Shown piece after piece: positions 60,968 to 64,000 of a DNA stretch of 64,000 nucleotides. The position numbers and the translations under genes are program-made. Location of the stretch: assembly GCA_963995525.1 (NCBI GenBank), contig OZ023206.1, forward strand, positions 28,663,554-28,727,553. Direction: 5' to 3'. Numbering within the stretch: position 1 is the first letter of the stretch; each line of letters opens with the position of its first letter. The notes under the pieces were generated by a model. It worked only from the letters and a program-made list of their open reading frames with translations, had not been told where the DNA came from and did no database searches. This stretch comes from Escarpia spicata (Eukaryota > Annelida > Polychaeta > Sabellida > Siboglinidae).

Positions 60968-61247
60968 GATTGCTGTGCTCGTCGTGTGGTTGGCGCCGTG
61001 TATCACTGACCGGATCCGCTGGAGCGAACCGTACGTGTGCAAGTGGGAACCGTCCAAGAACCGCGAGTTCGTCATCTTCGTTGCCATCGTTGGACATCAC
61101 CTACCTGACGTCATCATGATCTTCTGTTTTATCCGGATATTCGCGGTGATGAGAAAGCGCCGTCTCTCGCTACGCTCACCGAGCCAATCAATCAGCACGA
61201 TCGCTCATCCGGAACCTGCGTCGACCCACTGCGTCCCCAATAGTCTG
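60968..61247 (+). CDS. Orphan aminergic-type GPCR, unit C, exon 3
   Basis: The GTCGTAG|G acceptor gives the last base of the Trp codon. It encodes TM4 end (IAVLVVWLAP), loop 2 with VCKWEPSKNREF, TM5 (AIVGHHLPDVIMIFCF) and early loop 3. It is three codons shorter than unit B. The phase-0 donor is CTG|gtgtgt, and length and phase keep the frame into exon 4. Confidence 0.9.
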
Positions 61248-62958
61248 GTGTGTAACACCCACAATAACCGTTTCTAGGATTGTTGTTAAATGTGACTTAA
61301 TTGTGTTGACCAGGCCGGTAAACAAGGGGTATGGAACCACTATCCAAAAACGACCCCCGCCAACTCGAAACCACAGCAATGTCCTTCCTAAGGCAACTAC
61401 GTAGCATGGAGTAAACCCACTTTTACGAACCCCGTGTGAACCTACACACATCATTCAGCGAAACCAAATACGTGGTTATCAACGATTATTGTAAGAGATG
61501 TGCACACCATTCTTGCATGTACGCGTTGAAAATCTTTCAGGAAAAGGGCGTTCGGACTAACCCCAATTTTACGAATCAACTCTGAAACCGACCCCACCCC
61601 ACACCATTCGATGTCCCTGGTAAGCCAACTATATGGCTGGCAATGACTACTCTAACTAATATGCACATACGTCTTACATGTAGGCGTATGATATATCTCG
61701 GGTGGGTTCGAATTAACCCGATTCTATATAAAAAAAACATCAGAAACAGAACCTCCAATCAAAATGTATAATATCCCAATCTCCTCACTCAGCGAAGAAT
61801 GACTCTTTTCTCCGATGATACTCATTTGTCATTTAGCGAAAAAGAACATTTGTAATTTTTAACAAGTGCAAGAGATTTAAATGTGGCCGACGCATCTACT
61901 ATTTGTTGGAACCCCTTTTACGACACTCTCACCTAAAACGAAACCCCTCGGCCTCCCGAGTCACCTGAACAACTTCACGCGTGGTCATGGCTATCAATGA
62001 TTGAAAGCGTAAGCTGTACGGTGAAAACTCCACCGAATCCATGCTTTAAAAGTTTACAATCCTGAAACATGCAGACATTCTACCTTTAACTTGCACCATA
62101 AAGAAATTTAAATTTTTAACAGTTTTAAGATGCCACAAATGTACAGAGAACGGTTTTTACCAGGAATGGTTAGTTAATATTCCGTAAGCTAAAAGGAATA
62201 ACGAATGCGCAATGGTAGCACAAAATGTCCGAAACAACCGTCCTTGGGTACGCATAGAGGCATCGAGCTTCAAACAAGAAGATCTTAGATGGAAGTATGC
62301 GGAACAGAGTGGAACAGGAATTATACAAAGAAAATTACGATTTCAAGTAATGAGAAGAGAGACCACTGACGGCATCGTTGCGTTGCGTTTGCTGATAAAA
62401 AAAACGTTGAATGTGAGAGGAAATAATAAATTATGGTAACGATATTTTGTAACCATTTAGATTACTTACAATCCCAAGGAATGGTAACGGCAAAGGGGAA
62501 ACAAATTTGGATATCAGCTGATAAAAATGCTTGTTTACAACACGAAAAAACATGGAATTACCTCAATGCTTAATCAATTCGCACCAACAATGTCAAAAAG
62601 ACCCCCCTCAGCGAAACCTGGTTACGGACATGTTGACACTAATTAAATGCTCATATGAGAAACGTCCCCCCCCCCCCACCTCCCTCCTCTTCCCTGTCTG
62701 TCTGTCTGTCTGTCTAATATCATATATATGTCTATCTATCTATCTATATGTATGTCTCTCTGTCTGCCTCTCTGTCTGTCTGTCTGTCTGATTTGTCTGT
62801 CTGTCTGTCTGTCTATATGTATGTATGTACTGTCTGTCTGTCTGTCTGTCTATCAGTCTGGCTGTTAGTATGTCTGTCGGTCTGTCTCTCTCTATATATA
62901 TATATATATTGACCTATCTATCTATTTATCTACCTAACCTATCTATCTAACTATCTAA

Positions 62959-62998
<40 letters not shown>

Positions 62999-63021
62999 AT
63001 ATATATATATATCTATCTATC

Positions 63022-63052
<31 letters not shown>

Positions 63053-63610
63053 CTATATAATCTATCTATATATACATATGTATATATATAATATATATGT
63101 GTGTATAATCTATATATCTATATATCTATCTATCTAGCTATGTATAGATATATCTTTATATCTATCTATACATCCCTAGATATATATATATACATATATT
63201 TATATATATATATATATATCTCTAACTAACTATATAACTAATATATTAATATATGTATACATATTTGTATATATATATCGATCTATATCTATACGTATCT
63301 ATCTATTTATATACCTATCTATCTATCTATCTATCTATTTATCATTCTCCCTCCCTCCCTCCATCCATCCACCATCCATCCTTTCTCTCTCTCCCCCTCT
63401 CCCCCTATATATATATATATATATATATATATCGTCTGTGGATATGCGTGTGCGCGTGAGCGCGTGTGTGTGTGCGCGTGTGTGCGCGTGTTGGTGTTGG
63501 TGAATACATTTGCTTGCCGTGATATTGCTCTGTAATTTACAATTACTTCGTATTTTACATATAACACAGCCAACACAAAACGTCAAGTTGGCCGTTTATG
63601 TTAACTTCAG
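61248..63610 (+). other. Intron 3 of unit C, with microsatellites
   Basis: Uninterrupted relative to the ancestral intron up to about 62650, collinear with 12409-13560 of unit A'. A compound CTGT/TATC/AT block fills 62690-63440, and CCCT and CT-rich stretches lie at 63345-63405. The last 140 bases before the acceptor (TGCTCTGTAATTTACAATTAC..) are conserved among the units. Confidence 0.75.
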
Positions 63611-64000
63611 GTACTGCCAGAAAAAGTCTACTCGTCTCCCCTCAGCACCGTCGTATCTGTTGACGCCGTCAGCGCCCATGTGAGGTCATCGTCAAACCCA
63701 TCGACGGGGACAAGTCTGCCGACCATTTCTTCAGCGGCAGCCGAACAATACGAGCGACTGAAGCGGGACCAAGACCGCTACAACCAGGAACGGAAAGCTT
63801 TCGTTACCCTAAGCTACATCATATTCTCGTACCTAGCCTGTTGGGTGCCGTTCCACTTCGTCTTTGACATCAGCGCCATCGACCGTGACCGAGTGCCTGA
63901 TGTGATCTATACCGTCACGTTCTGGTTGACCTACTTCAACTCTACGCTCAACCCGTTCCTTTACGCCTACAGCAACAAGGACTTCCAGAATGCATTCAAA
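63611..64000 (+). CDS. Orphan aminergic-type GPCR, unit C, exon 4 (partial, runs off the window)
   Basis: Opens after TTAACTTCAG in phase 0 with VLPEKVYSSPLS and stays open for 130 codons to the window end. It covers loop 3, TM6 with CWVPFHFVF and TM7 with NSTLNPFLYAY, and stops at NAFK, about 7 residues and the stop short of unit B's end. It keeps H6.52, Y7.43 and W7.40. Confidence 0.9.

Overview
This is metazoan nuclear DNA. It has spliced genes with GT/AG introns, non-LTR retrotransposons of several animal clades (RTE, CR1/Jockey-like, L2/Rex1-like), a Tigger/pogo-type transposase relic and very long microsatellites. It contains no operons and nothing prokaryotic. Composition and element families suit a marine invertebrate (lophotrochozoan or invertebrate deuterostome), but the species cannot be fixed from the sequence.

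The backbone is a tandem array of an aminergic-type class A GPCR gene, present in four units on the + strand. Unit A (exons at 1932-2237, 3754-3917, 4362-4659, 6359-6515) is a pseudogene: its start ATG is ATA, TAA directly follows the amine-binding Asp codon, there is a one-base insertion, and exon 4 is cut off by a repeat. Unit A' keeps only the 3' part of exon 4 (14134-14478). Unit B (34358-34669, 35301-35464, 39606-39894, 47711-48139) is intact and encodes a deduced 397-residue receptor. Unit C (59321-59632, 60344-60507, 60968-61247, 63611-64000) is open but runs off the window. Each unit carries the same 5' flank and is preceded by a relic of the same RTE retrotransposon, so that insertion predates the duplications.

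Between and inside the units lie transposons. The two most interesting are: (1) 18076-22665, a 4.6-kb element bounded by inverted repeats of about 685 bp, enclosing a decayed minus-strand gene for a large uncharacterised protein with PIN/FEN-nuclease-like motifs and a Cys-rich tail; (2) 40329-46756, a 6.4-kb element in intron 3 of unit B, bounded by inverted repeats of about 145 bp and holding two oppositely oriented C2H2 zinc-finger pseudogenes. Others are a CR1-like LINE nested in the RTE (9223-10514), an internally deleted LINE (23812-25956), an L2/Rex1-like LINE in a CA microsatellite (27556-29074), a degraded LINE pair filling intron 2 of unit B (35874-39550) and an RTE-type LINE lacking its RT core (42990-43925). 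A dispersed repeat called R1 here recurs at 6516, 27190/29075 and 54705. An unrecognised gene split by one in-frame stop lies at 50578-51330, followed by a 12-bp minisatellite. A 200-N gap is at 54505-54704.

Only the unit B and unit C receptors look functional. Everything else recognised is transposon-derived, repeat or broken. Element names are calls from remembered family motifs, not from database searches.
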